DNA of 64,000 nucleotides from Pleodorina starrii (Eukaryota; Chlorophyta; Chlorophyceae; Chlamydomonadales; Volvocaceae). The stretch is taken from positions 2,728,001 through 2,792,000 of the forward strand of contig BRXU01000007.1 of assembly GCA_030267565.1 (NCBI GenBank). The letters are read 5' to 3'. This document shows, piece after piece, positions 38,378 through 49,207 of this stretch. The notes below the pieces were generated by a model, which made no database searches, was not told the DNA's origin, and saw only the letters and a list, made by a program, of their open reading frames with translations. Every line of letters starts with the position of its first letter. The first letter of the stretch is position 1. The position numbers and the translations under genes were made by a program.

Positions 38378-39843
38378 CTATTCCGGGGGTGGGCGTAGCG
38401 TTTGGTAGCATTTGTGCGTTTCCATGGATTCCATGGAACGGTACGGCATGTTCCAGGAATAACCGCTCCTTGGACGCACACCAATTGCCCGGAATTTTTC
38501 ACTCATGACCTTTGACTCTAGATCCATCAGCGCAACAGCACCAGAAGCCTCAGCCGTCTCCATCGCGATGGCAGTGGGAGCAGCGCTGGCCGCTGGCTTG
38601 CCTCGGAAAAGTAACCCACCGCCTGATAAGTGCTGCGGGGCCGGTCGCTTGCCGGAGGGCTTTGGGCTGCGGTCAAAGAAAATGTGCATGTGTGTGAAGG
38701 GATCAGCCGGCGCAGTGGACAGGCACGAGCGCAGGCGCATGCCGGCACGGGCAGGTGCACGAAGCGCATCTATCTGGACGAGTGAGGCGGGTTCATGTAA
38801 CTCCTTACGGCTTGCGTGCTGGCTGATTGGGCCGACAGTTGTCTGTAACATGTATGTCGGCAGCTTGCCCGTGTACGTGGAAACGACCAGCACGTCCAGG
38901 CATCCCCGCATGCCCAGATAGTGAGCCTTGGATCATTCTGCCCGACCGGTACAACTGGCCGTGCAACTGGCGCATCGAGCACCCACAGACACGCCAACCG
39001 TCAACACTCGCGTCATGGATGCTACACCTACGGCCGCGGCCGTGGGACATACACTGCTTGCAACCCGCAATGCTGTGCCCATAGCCCCATACATCCCGGG
39101 CGTCGCAAGGGACCGCATGGTGGAACTTTCAGCGAACTTTCCGACGTTCATGGATAAAGGCTGCTGCTGCGGGCACTGCGCACGGCAGTCCCCAGCTGGA
39201 CGACCGCGCGCGCACTTTGTAACGGGCCGTATCGCTGCCTATCTCGGACAGGAAGCTCGTGTCCACACAAGCCGCAGCTTTCGCATCCTGCGGCGTCTCA
39301 GGGATGCGCCTTCACGGAGGGGCCGCAGTGGTCCGGAAGCCTTGCCAGCAGGTTCCCTTTGGAGCTGAGTTGATTGATTGGCCATGTGTCCTCCTGTCCA
39401 TGGTACCTTGCCGGCACGGCGCAACTCATCGTCCGGGAAAGGGCTGGCCTTGACGAAAGGTGGGCTGTACAGCTGCGGCAGTCGGGGGGGCAGCCCGGCA
39501 CTCCTTTTCAGCTTCCGCAGTGTCCTCCGGTGCACAGTATATGGTAGAGTACGGCAAAATATTCAAGCAAGCGGTGCAGTGAATGACTGTCGGTCCCCCG
39601 CGGCGACGGTAGGAAGCTGGCAGCGACGATGGTAGTGGAAGAGTCCACCAGGGGCCGGGGGCCCAGCCCCCACGGGCCCAGCGGGACCCAAGGGAAGCTG
39701 CCCGTATTTTCGTGAGAATGCGGTCGCAGTTGCTGTTGGGGGGGCTGCGGCTTCGGTGATTTCAGCTCAATATACCCGTAATACTCCAAATTTGAAAAGG
39801 TTGCGTCGCCTGGTGTAACGGTCGGCAACGGGAGCCAGTTCAT
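38378..39843 (-). CDS. Unrecognised six-exon gene, about 310 residues
   Basis: Minus-strand model: 39843-39649, 39472-39407, 39287-39216, 39166-39053, 38966-38877, 38773-38378. Every exon length is a multiple of three and every junction is phase 0. Acceptors are CAG. The donors of exons 3 and 4 are good (GTGCGC, GTATGT); the others (GTGGAC, GTACCA, GTACAC) are weaker, and the first donor is the least certain. Coding-like peptides include NLEYYGYIELKSPKP, LYSPPFVKASPFPDDELRR, VDTSFLSEIGSDTARYK and SEKFRAIGVRPRSGYSWNMP; the protein ends in THKCYQTLRPPPE. No domain, signal peptide or membrane span is recognised. The protein is rich in Pro, Ser, Met and Tyr, without the Ala/Gln runs common in neighbouring genes. 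No function is proposed. Confidence 0.5.
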
Positions 39844-40332
39844 GGCGAATGGCTAGTCTGAGGTTTCGTACGGTTTCCCGACAAGGCAAGCTGGCCGGGG
39901 ACCGGACGGCGAGCAGGTCAATAAATTACGAGTATTATACATTGTTACAAAAGGGGGCCAACTGACGCGTATGAGTTCAACCTGATCGGATCAGCTGTGG
40001 GATGGAAAGCTCGTTAAACAAGCACAGCATAGCACGGCGTGTGAAGTGTAAGGCGGGAGAAAGCCGTCCGGCGTCCGCGCGATGGCTACCGTGGCAACGA
40101 AATAATGTACTTAATAGGCAATGCACGGCGAGGGCTTGTTGCCGGTTTCATGCCTGTGAAACCCCGCGCGATGCTTCGTGGCTATGACAATCTGCAATGC
40201 AAGGACAGAATCGACGTGCGCATAAAAATCTGAGAGCGCTCATATTCCCTGGGAATGCAATGGAAGCATTTTACATTTTTGCCTGGCACCTGCTTGTACG
40301 AAGAGAGGTGTACGGTTGTCAAATGACATGAC

Positions 40333-40945
40333 ATGCATCGCAAGTGTTCTTTCGTTACGGATGGCAGGAAGCCAGGCGTGAAAATGTGCCGTCACAAGCA
40401 CTGGATGGGGCAGCCGAAGCAGTTTGAGGGTTACATTCCCCCGGCGCACCACCGTGCCCTTCTCCGTTTCCGGTTATGCGTATCAGACCTGGCGGTTAAT
40501 AGCGAGAGTAATCGAGCCAGGGAGTTGCGTGTGTGCAAGGCGTGTCGCATTAATGGTGCCGTCGAGGACGAGAAGCACTTCCTGTTGGAGTGTTATGCTC
40601 TCGTGTCAGCGCGGCAGAAGCTTTGGGACCTGGGTGTACCGGAGGGAGCGAGTGTTTGCGACGTCATGCAAATAGACGATCAGCGCGGTCTTGCAAAGGT
40701 TGTTTATGACATGTTCTGCTTTCGGCGCGAGCGCATCGCCGTGTAGAGTCGATGGAGACTCCTTCTCAGGTCATGTTGTGCTTTTGTGACGTATCTGTCT
40801 TATGTTGTCTTTATGCCCTTTCTGCTACGGTTGATTTTTCCTTACTTTTTGTTCCTTTTGCTTGACTGAGGCGGTTCATGAGCCTTCGGGTTCGTTTGAA
40901 CCGTACGAGCTCACTGAAGCTTGTAACATCATCATCATCGCAAGT
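40333..40945 (+). mobile_element. 3' end of a LINE-type (non-LTR) retrotransposon
   Basis: The ORF at 40333-40746 encodes the C-terminal end of a reverse transcriptase polyprotein. It has ALLRFRLCVSDLAV, then a zinc-knuckle of the type that closes many LINE ORF2 proteins: CKACRINGAVEDEKHFLLEC. No reverse transcriptase or endonuclease core is present, so the copy is 5'-truncated. After the stop codon comes a T-rich 3' UTR with a GTTCG...CGAAC-like short stem, ending in ATCATCATCATCG (about 40930-40942). A short tandem tail is typical of LINE 3' ends. The 5' limit is not resolved. Confidence 0.65.
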
Positions 40946-41168
40946 GTGGCTTGGTCTAATTGTGCACGATTGAAAGTAATGCATTTTGCATAGCTCCTAG
41001 TGCCCTTCATTATAAACGTGAACGAACCGCGACTGCACCACTGAAAACGAGTTGCACCACTATCAAACAACACCATCTATGAATGGCATTCCATATTTGT
41101 GAGCTAGCGTAACTTAGTTTTCCCGTAGTTCTTGCTGCTCTTCTTAGGGTGCGTATGCCCCTTGCACC

Positions 41169-44100
41169 ATGCAGTCCAACTCGCTCCAACAGCCGGAGGG
41201 CATCCACGTCTCAGATGTCACCTGGGCACGCTTGCTTGAAATCTTACAGACAAGCTCGCGGGCCGGGGGACAGCTGCCTCCAGGCAATCCGTCCCATGGC
41301 TCCCACCCGGAAGCACTTGTCGACTTCCCCGCACCTCCCTCCCTCACGGGAAGCTCGCCTTCACCTCCAGGAAGTCCCAGGGAGCGTTCCGCTGCCGCCT
41401 TGCACGACCTCTTCGCCGCGGCAAGCTCGGCGAGCAGTCAGCCGCAGCTGCTGCTACAGCAGCACCTGCACCACCAGCTCCAGCAGCATAACCGCCTCGC
41501 AAACCACCATCAGTCACAGCAGAACAACCAGCCGCAGCGCCAGCTGCAGTCCGGTGCGTCGGACAGCTCTCACTCTAGGAGCTTGCTGCTGCTGGGGCAG
41601 CTCAGCCGCAGGGTGCAAGCGGCGGGAGCCGCGGCGGCGGCCCAAGCACAGCCGGGCTCCCAGACAGCAGACATGCTCGGGCTGGATATGGAGGAGGGCG
41701 CCTCGGCGTCCGTGTCAGCATCAGCGGAGCGGCACCGCCTCATATCCGAAAGCACGGGAGTGAGCGTGCAGGTGCGTCTTGCGCATGGGGCCTGAGGCAG
41801 CGCCCCGCGGGCGGCGAGGGGCGGCCGGGGCCAGCAACCTGGGGCGGCACAGGGTAGGGCAGGGCTCCGGTTGCATGCATCGCGCGGATTACAGGCCGCG
41901 GCGGCCGAGCTTTTCGTGGTATCCGTGCTCTGCGCAGCCTGGGACGGTTGCGAGGGTGTGAAGGGAGCGTGGACCGCTGTAGTGGTATGGGGTCTGGAGC
42001 GCTTGTTGAGGATGGGGAGCGGCCTCTGCGCGCGCCGGGCCAGGTCAGGCTGGGCCCTTCCGCGCTTCTCCTCGCCCCGGGCTGCAACCCTCACGCCCCC
42101 ACGCCGAGCCGTGCGAGGCGGTGGATCATCAACTCCGACCCCCTTGACGCGGTGCGCTGTGCTGCGCCGTGCTGTGCCGCGCCGTGCTGCGGCCTGGCCT
42201 TGCGGCTCCGCAGATGTTTGTGGAGTGGGTCGCGGATCTGATCCCCTTCCTGCTGCTGCTGGTCTGGGTCTTCATCTTCAAGCACGCGGGGGGTGAGCGT
42301 CGCGGGCGTCGGGGCGGATCGGATCGGAGCGACCGGACAGCTACCGGGCTGCTCCGGGCCCCCCGTCCCGCTTGCTTGCGCGATCACGGGGACTCGGACT
42401 TGGGGACGTAGCGTCCTCTCTGCGCGCCCGTGCTCCGATGTACCCAGGCCGGACGCAGAGTCCTCCGCTGTGCTGGTTGCTGAACATCTGCTGCTCACAC
42501 AAGCTCTCGCCAGCGTGTTATTTTGGCGGCAACCCACTTGGGAGCTGCGATCGGGGCCTACACTCTGCCTGAGGTGACCACAGGCGAACTCCTTTCGCAC
42601 CCGCACCCGCACCCTGCCCCACGAGCCCCACGCGCAATCCATCGCACACCACGACACACCACGACCGCCCCCAATCATCCCACGTCGCCCCCTCGCTCCC
42701 ACCCACCTGCCGTCCCTTCTGCGCGCTCGCGTTGCCGCTGCCCGCTCTCGTCCCCTTCTGCGGTCTCACGTTGCCGCTGCCCGCTGCCAGTCCTGCTGCT
42801 GATCCTGTTCCTGGGCGCCTACACCTTCAACGTCAACGCCGACATCCGGCGGCTCATCGCGCTGCGGCGCGAGGCGCGGCTGTCGGCGTGCGTCGTCCAG
42901 GCGCTGACGGTGGCGGCCTTCTCCGCGACGGCGGTGCTGGCAACGCTGCCGGATACGCGGCTGCTGCGGGTGCTGACGCTCCAGGGGGTTCCGGCGGCGA
43001 ACGTGGGTGGGGGCCCGGCGCTCCAGGGTGGGCAGTGAAGGGAGGCCCTTGGGGTTTAAAGCTGGGTTTGGGGGCTTGGAGGGCCTTTTGGGGGTGGTTA
43101 GGTTGACCCAGATCGCACGCCGCCGGGGGTTGCACCAGGCACACACGGCAGAGCGTTATGTGGGATACGGAAGGAGTGTGGGAGGCAGGGCATGGTTGTC
43201 CACGGGTTCGTGTAGTGGCCTAGACGTGTGGGGGCGCGGACAGAATGTTTGCGGCAGGCACACACGGCAGAGCGCCTGCCTAGAGAGGTGTGTTGGAACC
43301 TGCCTGCAGACCCGGGGAACAGAAGGCCCGAAGGCCGGCCGTGCCGCCGTCGGCGAGGTCCTGCTGGGGGACACGACGCCCTTGGCCCACCGACCCACGG
43401 GCCGTGGGTTGCTGCACAGTTACCACACGAGCCGCGGCGCATCGTACCTCCGACCCGCGGGTCGTTTTCTCCGCCTGCCGCAGGCCGTTGACACGTTCCT
43501 CCTGGTACTGCTGGCGGACAGCGTGCTGCGCTTTGGCAGCCTGGCTCCGAAGCTCTTGGTGGTGGCGTGGTTTCGGAGTCGAGGCGCAGCGGCGGGGATG
43601 GGTTTCGGAGCGGCGGGCGACGGCGGCGGCGGCGGCGGCTACCTCAGCGGCGCACGGCGTCAGCGGCAGCAGTCTCGGGTGCTGACGGTGGTGGAGCGCG
43701 GGGTGACGCTGTACCGGACAGTGCTGCCGGGGCCGGTCTGGTGAGGGCTCTCGGGTGGACGGGCGGCGACTGGCGGGGCGGGCGGTGGGGACTCGGTGCG
43801 TGGGGGTGAACAAGAACCGCAGCGGGGCAACAGCTGAGACGCGAGGTTGGTTGGGGGTGCGGGGTAGCGGGGTTGGTGGGGGTAGGGGGGGTCGTCGTTA
43901 GCTCGTTACCCTATGTATGGGGCGATGACCAGGTCGTGTGTCTGGGACCGGGGGGCGGGGTCACGGTGTGGTCACGAGCGCGGCACGATGGGGGGGCAGT
44001 AATGTGATCGCGGGCATATCCTTACCCCGCATGGGGTGGTGCCAGCGGTTGGGAGTGCCCATCCCAGGACCGGGCGCCGGGCTAACAGGGCCCAGGCGCC

Positions 44101-45389
44101 TGCGCGCAGCCCCGAGCCCCGGCTCCACAGCCCTGCCCTGCCCTGGAAACCGGCCCCTGGCGCGCCTGCTCGTGGGTGCAGGTACGGCTACTTGTTGCAC
44201 GGCGGCGGCTTCTCCCCGGTCCTGGCGTCGCTGTTCTGCGGCTTCTACTTGGTACTCAAGGTGAGCACAGTCGGAACTCGGAAGCCGCGTCGCGGAAACG
44301 GTGTCGATGTCGGTAATTCGGTATCGATCATCGTAGGCGGCACCGGATCGCGCTGGTCCGACAGCTTGGTCACAATCATCAGCACAATCAGCATGCCAGA
44401 GAGGAAATAAGGGGCAGGGAGAGCCACCCCTCCGTTCACTGAGTGGCTGCTGCTGCTCGGGGCCCCAGGCCTGGGCCTGGGCCTGGGCCTGGACGTGCTA
44501 CGCTGCACGTCACTGTGCGATCATGTGCTTTGGGTTCTGCAAGCCGTGCTGTGGGCCGTGATGTGGGTCGCACCTTCCCTCCCGTCCCGTTCCGGGTCCG
44601 TTCGCTAACGCCGTCTCCGTCTCCGCTGCGGCATCTTCTTTTTACCCTCCCGTCCCCAGGCGTCGTACGTGGCGGCGCAGACGCGGCTGTTTGCGCTAGC
44701 GCTCAAGACCGCCACGCGGCAGGGGGCCCTGTACGGCACCTACGTGGGGCGGGCGGAGAGCGGCGAGGGCGGCACCATTGGGGCGTGCCCGGTGTGCCAG
44801 GTGGGTGGGAGAGGAGGGAGAGGGAGGGGTGATGGGGAGGACAGGGACGGAGGAGAGGTGGAGGGGAGGGAACGGAACGGGTTTCGTCGGGAGGGCCCTT
44901 TACCCGGAAAGTGGTACCCCAGCCAACGAGCAGTTTGTCCTCACATTTATCCTCACTTACAGCACCCAAATGTGAAAGGGTACCGTATTTGGCCAGGAGG
45001 CCCCACTGCTTGATAAGCGCTAGAGGGTGGGGAGGAGTGTTCGCTGTGGGCAGGGCCTGGGGTGTTGTTGAATACCATTTGTCCGTCGTGAAAGGATGAA
45101 CGAATACCGTAAGCACCGGCTGCCGCCTGTTCCCTCCCTCACTGTTTTCCCCTCAATCCCTCTCCCTCCCTGTCCCTCCCTCTCGCTCCCTCTCTTCTCT
45201 TGCCACATCTGGCAGGACCCGGTCAACACGCCGGTCCGTCTGGACTGCGGCCACATCTTCTGTGAGGAGTGCATCCTGGAGTGGCTCGAGCGGGACCGCA
45301 CGTGCCCCATGTGCCGGGCGGAGGTCCGACCCGCGGGTCTGCCCTCGTGCAGCGACGGAGCCTCGCCTTCGCTGCCGCAGATCTTCTGA
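41169..45389 (+). CDS. RNFT1/RNFT2-type multipass membrane RING E3 ubiquitin ligase
   Basis: Exons: 41169-41771, 42214-42292, 42791-43002, 43484-43740, 44182-44260, 44660-44800, 45216-45389, giving 514 residues in phase. The N-terminal 200 residues are Ser/Gln/His-rich and disordered. Hydrophobic segments follow: FVEWVADLIPFLLLLVWVF, LLLILFLGAYTF, ALTVAAFSATAVLA, FLLVLLADSVLRFGSLAPK and VLASLFCGFYLVL. The C-terminus is a C3HC4 RING (CPVC, LDCGHIFCEECILEWLE, TCPMCR), then a short tail ending SLPQIF. The order 'FVEW...IPF', multiple spans, then RING beginning 'C..C..DPV' matches the animal RNFT family, which works in membrane protein quality control at the ER. The ATG at 41169 follows a lower-GC 5' region. 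Confidence 0.88.
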
Positions 45390-46812
45390 CGCAAGCACGT
45401 CCGCACGGGTCTGGGACCCGGTCCGCGTGCGCATACGGCGTGCGCGTGCGTGTGCGACATTGGACGGGTCGGGTCGGGTCACTTTGTGGCGCCCCACACG
45501 GCCATCGGGGTGAGGTGGACCGGACCTTGAGCGGCTTGTTTCCGTTGTTTCTGAGTGCCGCTCTGCTGGGCTCACTTGGTGAGGAACTGGTGCTGTGGCG
45601 GGGCGCTGGCGGGGTTTCGGAGCGGAGCTCGGGAGGTGGAGCTGCGAGACGGCCAGAGCTCCCCCTCCAAGACCTCGGACGAATCACTCCTAAGAAAGGG
45701 CCAAGCAGTGAAAGTGCCCTCTTGCCAAGAGACGAGGCGCGAGGGCCCTCAGATAGCGATAGCCGCCTGCTCCTAATTGTCAAACTGTGCCGTACACATG
45801 CAGTACAAAACCGCACCCGGCGTGTCGCGTCCTCAACACCATTCCCACGGCGTAAACGCCCGAGGGCCACGTGGCGTCCACCTCCTGCTGTTGCTGCCGG
45901 CCGCACGAGACCGCCGCAAAAGGCACAGTACGTTGTACAACACATTGCAAAAGGCACACGTTGTACACGTTGGACAACAACGACGGAGGGATATCGTACA
46001 AGGGACGAGCTACGTGCCGGTAGCGGCCGCCGGCCCGGCGGCCCCTCGATAGCGTACATACACATACACGAACATCAACCCACAAATTGCACCAAGTCCA
46101 ACTACCCAACCCAACGCTAGGGCACAATTATGCCCTCCTTCCACTTCCACAGCTGCCGCCGAGGCGAGGAGGGAAGCCGTCTGCCTCGACCCCCGCGGCT
46201 GCGGCGACACGTCGTCAACATTGTATACACACACTGTATACAAACAGCGAGTTGCACTCTTGCGCACACACACACACACACTCCGAGGCCTCCTCCGACG
46301 TCCCCTTTTTAATCTGTGTTAACACCAACCAGCCAGCCAACCAGCCAGCCACAACCCACCTGCCCACCCCAGACGTCAACAACGCGGGAGAGCTGCCGCG
46401 ACAGAGCGCCCCCCACCCACCCACAACATCAACAACAACACAAAAGCCACCCATTAGCCGCCCCACACAGACCACCGTCATTGACCGGCAAACAAAAGAG
46501 CCGTGCTGCAGTGCACGAAAGGCCAGCTGCTGGCCCCACTGCTGGCCCTACCCGCCTAACGGAGGCCTATCTGGAGCCAAGCCACTGGTACAACCACAAA
46601 AACAACAACAACAACAAACGAGCCAACACAAAGTCGGGGAGGGGGAGGGGGGCGGGTGGCCCGAGCCTTCCGGTAACTCGATCCGCGCAGGCTGTCACAC
46701 ACAGAGCGATGCGCCGCGCAGCAGAGGACCATCGCCGGCAGCCGCCGCCCCCCACCGCCACCACCACAGCCCACCCCCTGCTCCGGCGCAGCAGCGGCGC
46801 AGCGCCTCCCCC
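45390..46812. other. Convergent intergenic region
   Basis: It lies between the stop codons of the RNFT-type gene (+) and the Lon-N gene (-). It should contain both 3' UTRs. It has CA/AC dinucleotide runs near 46266-46280 and an AACAACAAC run near 46600. No ORF carries splice or domain support. Confidence 0.5.
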
Positions 46813-49159
46813 TCAGCTGGCGGGGGTGAGCGCCATGAGTGCGCACTTGGCGGACAGCAGCGCCCGCGCCTCCCCCATCACCCGCTGCGCCAACTGCAGC
46901 CGCTCCAACACGTCCTGATGGGCCGGAGAGGAGGACCGGGGCGGGAGGGGGGTTGGGGTCAGGGTCAGGGTCAGTCCGGACAGGGAAGGCGGGCAGAGTA
47001 TGACAGTCCAGACAGACAAGCTGACGGGCTGACAGGCTTACAGGCTGACGCACCCAGGGGGGAGGGGAAGAGGCAGGGAGAGACAGTCAGAGGAGAAGAG
47101 AGGCGGGAGAGTGACTGAGGCGCGCAAGCTCTGCAGTGCAAAACCGGGACAGAGCGGCCCCACGGTACCTCGGGCAGCGGGTGCGCGCGAGGCGGTGCCG
47201 CGGAGTTGAAGGCTGCTCTTCGACGTCGTCTCTCCTCGTCCTTCCGTACCATCCCACCCTGCCGTACCTGCCGTACAAGTCCCATCCGGACAATGGCAGC
47301 AACCCACCTGCGTCTCCAGTGCGGCCACCTGGTGCCTCCGAGTGCTCTCCCGCTCCTGTGGGGGCCCCGCGGGGGGACCGCGGGTGGGCGCAAACACGGG
47401 TGGCGACATGCTTGCAAGACCCGCGCTTGCGGTGTGTACCGTTCTACCGTAGCGTGTCTGGTCGCGGTCGTCCTCCTCGAGACTTCCTTCCGACACGCCT
47501 TGCCCATTAAGCCCGCAGCCATCCCAAATTCATTGGAAGCTGCTGCCAGACCTTGGTACCGCATTTGGTACCGGGCCTACCGGTATACCTACGGCAGCTC
47601 GAAGTGTGCGCTCCTCGCCATCCGGCCCTACGGACACCCTTTGGCTGAGTTGGCCGCGAAACGGACGCGCCCTCCCTGGGGGCCGCGCAGCGAACTCTCC
47701 GCCCGGCCCGGGCCTCGGGAAGTGGGGCAGGGAGGTGAGCTGAGCTGCATCCGGTAAGCCCGTCCGGTGCCTGAGGTCCTTCCCTCCCCCTCACCCCCAC
47801 GCCCTCACCCCCACCTCTTCAGTCGCTCGAGGCAGCGTCTGAATGGCGGCCAGCGACAGTCGGCACGCTCGCTCTAGATCCAGCAAGCTGGGACGAGTAC
47901 GGATTAAGCCGCCGCCGAGGATGCTGCCGGCGCCGCCGCCGAGCACCGCCCCCGCCGCCAGCCCGCCGCCGCCGCCGGCGGCGGCGCCGGGCAGCTGACC
48001 CGCCGCCAGCGGCAGCGGCGGCTCCGCGCCCGCCGCCGCCGCGGCGGCGTACTGTGCGTCGCACTCGGAATCGGATCCGGATGAGATGGATTCGGAATCC
48101 GTGTACAGCGGATCCGCGTCGGGCTGGATCTGGTTCGCCAGGATCTTGCTGGGCTGGAAGTCGTCGTACGAGCTAAGCGGCCCGACGGCGGCGCCGCCGC
48201 CGACGTTGCGGCCGCCATCTGCCGTACGGCTGTTGAGCAGCATGGACGACGACGAGAAGACGAGCGGCTGCGGGTTGTCAACCCTGGGGGTCGAGTCCCC
48301 GTGGGGGAGGGGCGCCGAGGGGCCAAGGGAGAACGGGCGGGCGGGCGGACACGCGGGCGGGCGGGGTAAGTGTGAACACACCGCACACAGCTGCCGCGCA
48401 CTTGCAGGATGGGATATCCAACTCACATCGGTAGGCGCTCGCACACACACACACGCACATACACACACGCGCGCGCGTACAGGTACGCACGCAGGGACTC
48501 ACCAGTACATGGCCCTCTGCAAGTTGGCGGTCTCGGGGGACTTGAACTTGGCGGCCAGGTTCTGGACGTCCTGTGGCGGGAGCGACCCAAGCGACCCAGA
48601 GCGACCCGTGGGTCATTGAGACCCTCCCGATAGTGGATGCGAGACTTACAATGAGGGACCACTAGGGTCCTGCCTCCTGCGCTGGCGCATTAGGCCCTCT
48701 CGACATGCGGTCAACGTTGCATCGGGGAGCGTTACATCGCCGGTAACCCCGCACTGACCCAGCACAACACAACGCGCGTCGCGGACGGCGCGCATGTGCA
48801 CTCGCAAGTGCATGTGCACAGGCATTCGCACGCGCTGGCCTCCTCGTCCCCTGTCCTCCTCCTCCGCGCCTCCTCCTCCTCGCCTGCCCGCGCACCTTCA
48901 TCAGCCCCCGAAGCCGCTCCACCGACGCGCAAATCTCCCGCCACAGCGGCGCCTGCGGACACGCGCGCAGAAGCTTCGCGTCATGTGGCGCAGTGGGCTG
49001 TACCCGGCAGGCAGGCAGGCAGGTCGTGCCCAGGGCTGTACCCGGCAGGCAGGCAGGCAGGTCGTGCCCAGGGCTGTACCCGGCAGGCAGGCAGGCAGGT
49101 CGTGCCCAGGGCTGTACCCGGCAGGCAGGCAGGCAGGTCGTGCCCAGGGCTGTACCCGG

Positions 49160-49207
<48 letters not shown>

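Noticed and set aside
38928..39368. Plus-strand 146-codon frame antisense to the six-exon gene
   Set aside because: It has no splice or domain support, and the minus strand explains the same bases with five phase-matched exons and good splice sites.
47160..47215. Extra exon (FNSAAPPRAHPLPE) in the Lon-N gene
   Set aside because: The phase does not match the preceding exon. Joining 47308 directly to 46914 preserves phase and a continuous coiled coil.
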